64,000 bases of DNA from Pelagibius sp. Alg239-R121. GTDB taxonomy: Bacteria; Pseudomonadota; Alphaproteobacteria; Kiloniellales; Kiloniellaceae. Below are positions 63,719 to 64,000 of this stretch, piece by piece (position 1 is the first letter of the stretch; every line of letters begins with the position of its first letter). The stretch is taken from assembly GCF_947331435.1 (NCBI RefSeq), contig NZ_CAMZOF010000006.1, forward strand, positions 186,001 to 250,000, written 5' to 3'. The notes beneath the pieces are model-generated. The model did not search any database and had not been told where the DNA came from. It saw only the letters and a list, made by a program, of their open reading frames with translations. The position numbers and the translations under genes were made by a program.

Positions 63719-64000
63719 ATGACGGATCGGTCCGGAAATTCCATCGAAGGCGGCTGCATTTGCGGCGCGGTGCGCTATCGCGTCTCCGGGCAACTGGCTG
63801 ACGTTATCGCCTGCCATTGCCGCGAATGCCGGCGTATGAGCGGTCATTACTATGCGGCCACTGCCGCATCACAGGAGGCTTTTGAAATCACCGAAACTTC
63901 GGGGCTAGCCTGGTTCGGATCCTCCAAAAGCTCGCGCCGCGGCTTTTGCCGGGTTTGCGGCAGCAGTCTTTTCTTTGATCACGGTCCGAATGAGCCCGTT
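63719..64000 (+). CDS. GFA family zinc protein, N-terminal part (3' end outside window)
   Basis: The gene starts at 63719 and runs off the window. The visible 94 residues show the GFA (glutathione-dependent formaldehyde-activating) cysteine pattern: GGCICGAVRY, ACHCRECRRMSG and FCRVCGSSLFF, which bind zinc. It is 78 bp behind the aminotransferase on the same strand. Family members have varied functions, so formaldehyde metabolism is not certain. Confidence 0.88.
   Translation, partial: MTDRSGNSIEGGCICGAVRYRVSGQLADVIACHCRECRRMSGHYYAATAASQEAFEITETSGLAWFGSSKSSRRGFCRVCGSSLFFDHGPNEPV

Overview
The window reads as a chromosomal segment of a moderately GC-rich alphaproteobacterium, most likely a marine or aquatic Rhodospirillales-type organism. 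That is an inference from gene content: a complete Cpa-type tad pilus locus, a sufBCDST-A operon behind an Rrf2 regulator, both a tripartite tricarboxylate transporter and a TRAP transporter, and a beta-oxidation cluster joined to DUF1302/DUF1329 envelope genes. I see no rRNA, tRNA, insertion sequence, phage gene or CRISPR array.

Layout. 1-10.9 kb: the end of a 3-hydroxyacyl-CoA dehydrogenase/enoyl-CoA hydratase and an acyl-CoA dehydrogenase. These are followed by an outer-membrane DUF1302 protein, a periplasmic DUF1329 protein, a YCF48/BNR-repeat protein, an RND (MMPL-type) transporter and a small thioesterase, all on the plus strand. Together they look like an envelope system that moves a hydrophobic acyl or isoprenoid substrate, coupled to its degradation. 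10.9-15.0 kb: a GNAT acetyltransferase and four genes of unknown function, partly in AT-richer DNA; one may be a Cys/His deamidase-like protein. 15.0-18.0 kb: an acetylpolyamine-amidohydrolase-like deacetylase, divergent from a ThDP-dependent enzyme. 18.1-28.1 kb: the tad (Flp pilus) operon on the minus strand: flp, cpaA, cpaB, cpaC, cpaD, cpaE, cpaF, tadB, tadC and two TadE-like pseudopilins. 28.5-30.7 kb: cobyric acid synthase and a fumarylacetoacetase-family hydrolase.

30.8-37.1 kb: the SUF iron-sulfur assembly operon (Rrf2 regulator, sufB, C, D, S, T, A-type carrier) with a large inverted repeat upstream that is a candidate operator. 37.5-47.3 kb: upp, two MFS transporters around an Lrp/AsnC regulator, a class-3 lipase, a redoxin/2OG-oxygenase fusion, a lone RAM domain, a RhlE-type helicase, a cysteine hydrolase, an alpha/beta hydrolase and a lipoprotein. 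47.4-53.9 kb: tctCBA, a lone periplasmic binding protein and the divergent tctD-tctE two-component system. 53.9-62.4 kb: a methyltransferase, an N,N-dimethylformamidase-like hydrolase, TRAP genes dctM-dctQ-dctP, a divergent LysR regulator, an FMN reductase and a class C beta-lactamase-fold hydrolase. 62.5 kb to the end: an aminotransferase and the start of a GFA-family zinc protein.

Three operons (flp, tctC, dctP) each place a strong hairpin right after the first cistron, whose product is needed in excess. This suggests shared use of 3' hairpins to set stoichiometry. The best candidates for something little described are the DUF1302-DUF1329-YCF48-MMPL module, the dimethylformamidase-like/TRAP operon, and the small AT-rich gene at 14.4 kb. 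Functions of all three are inferred from sequence patterns and neighbourhood only.
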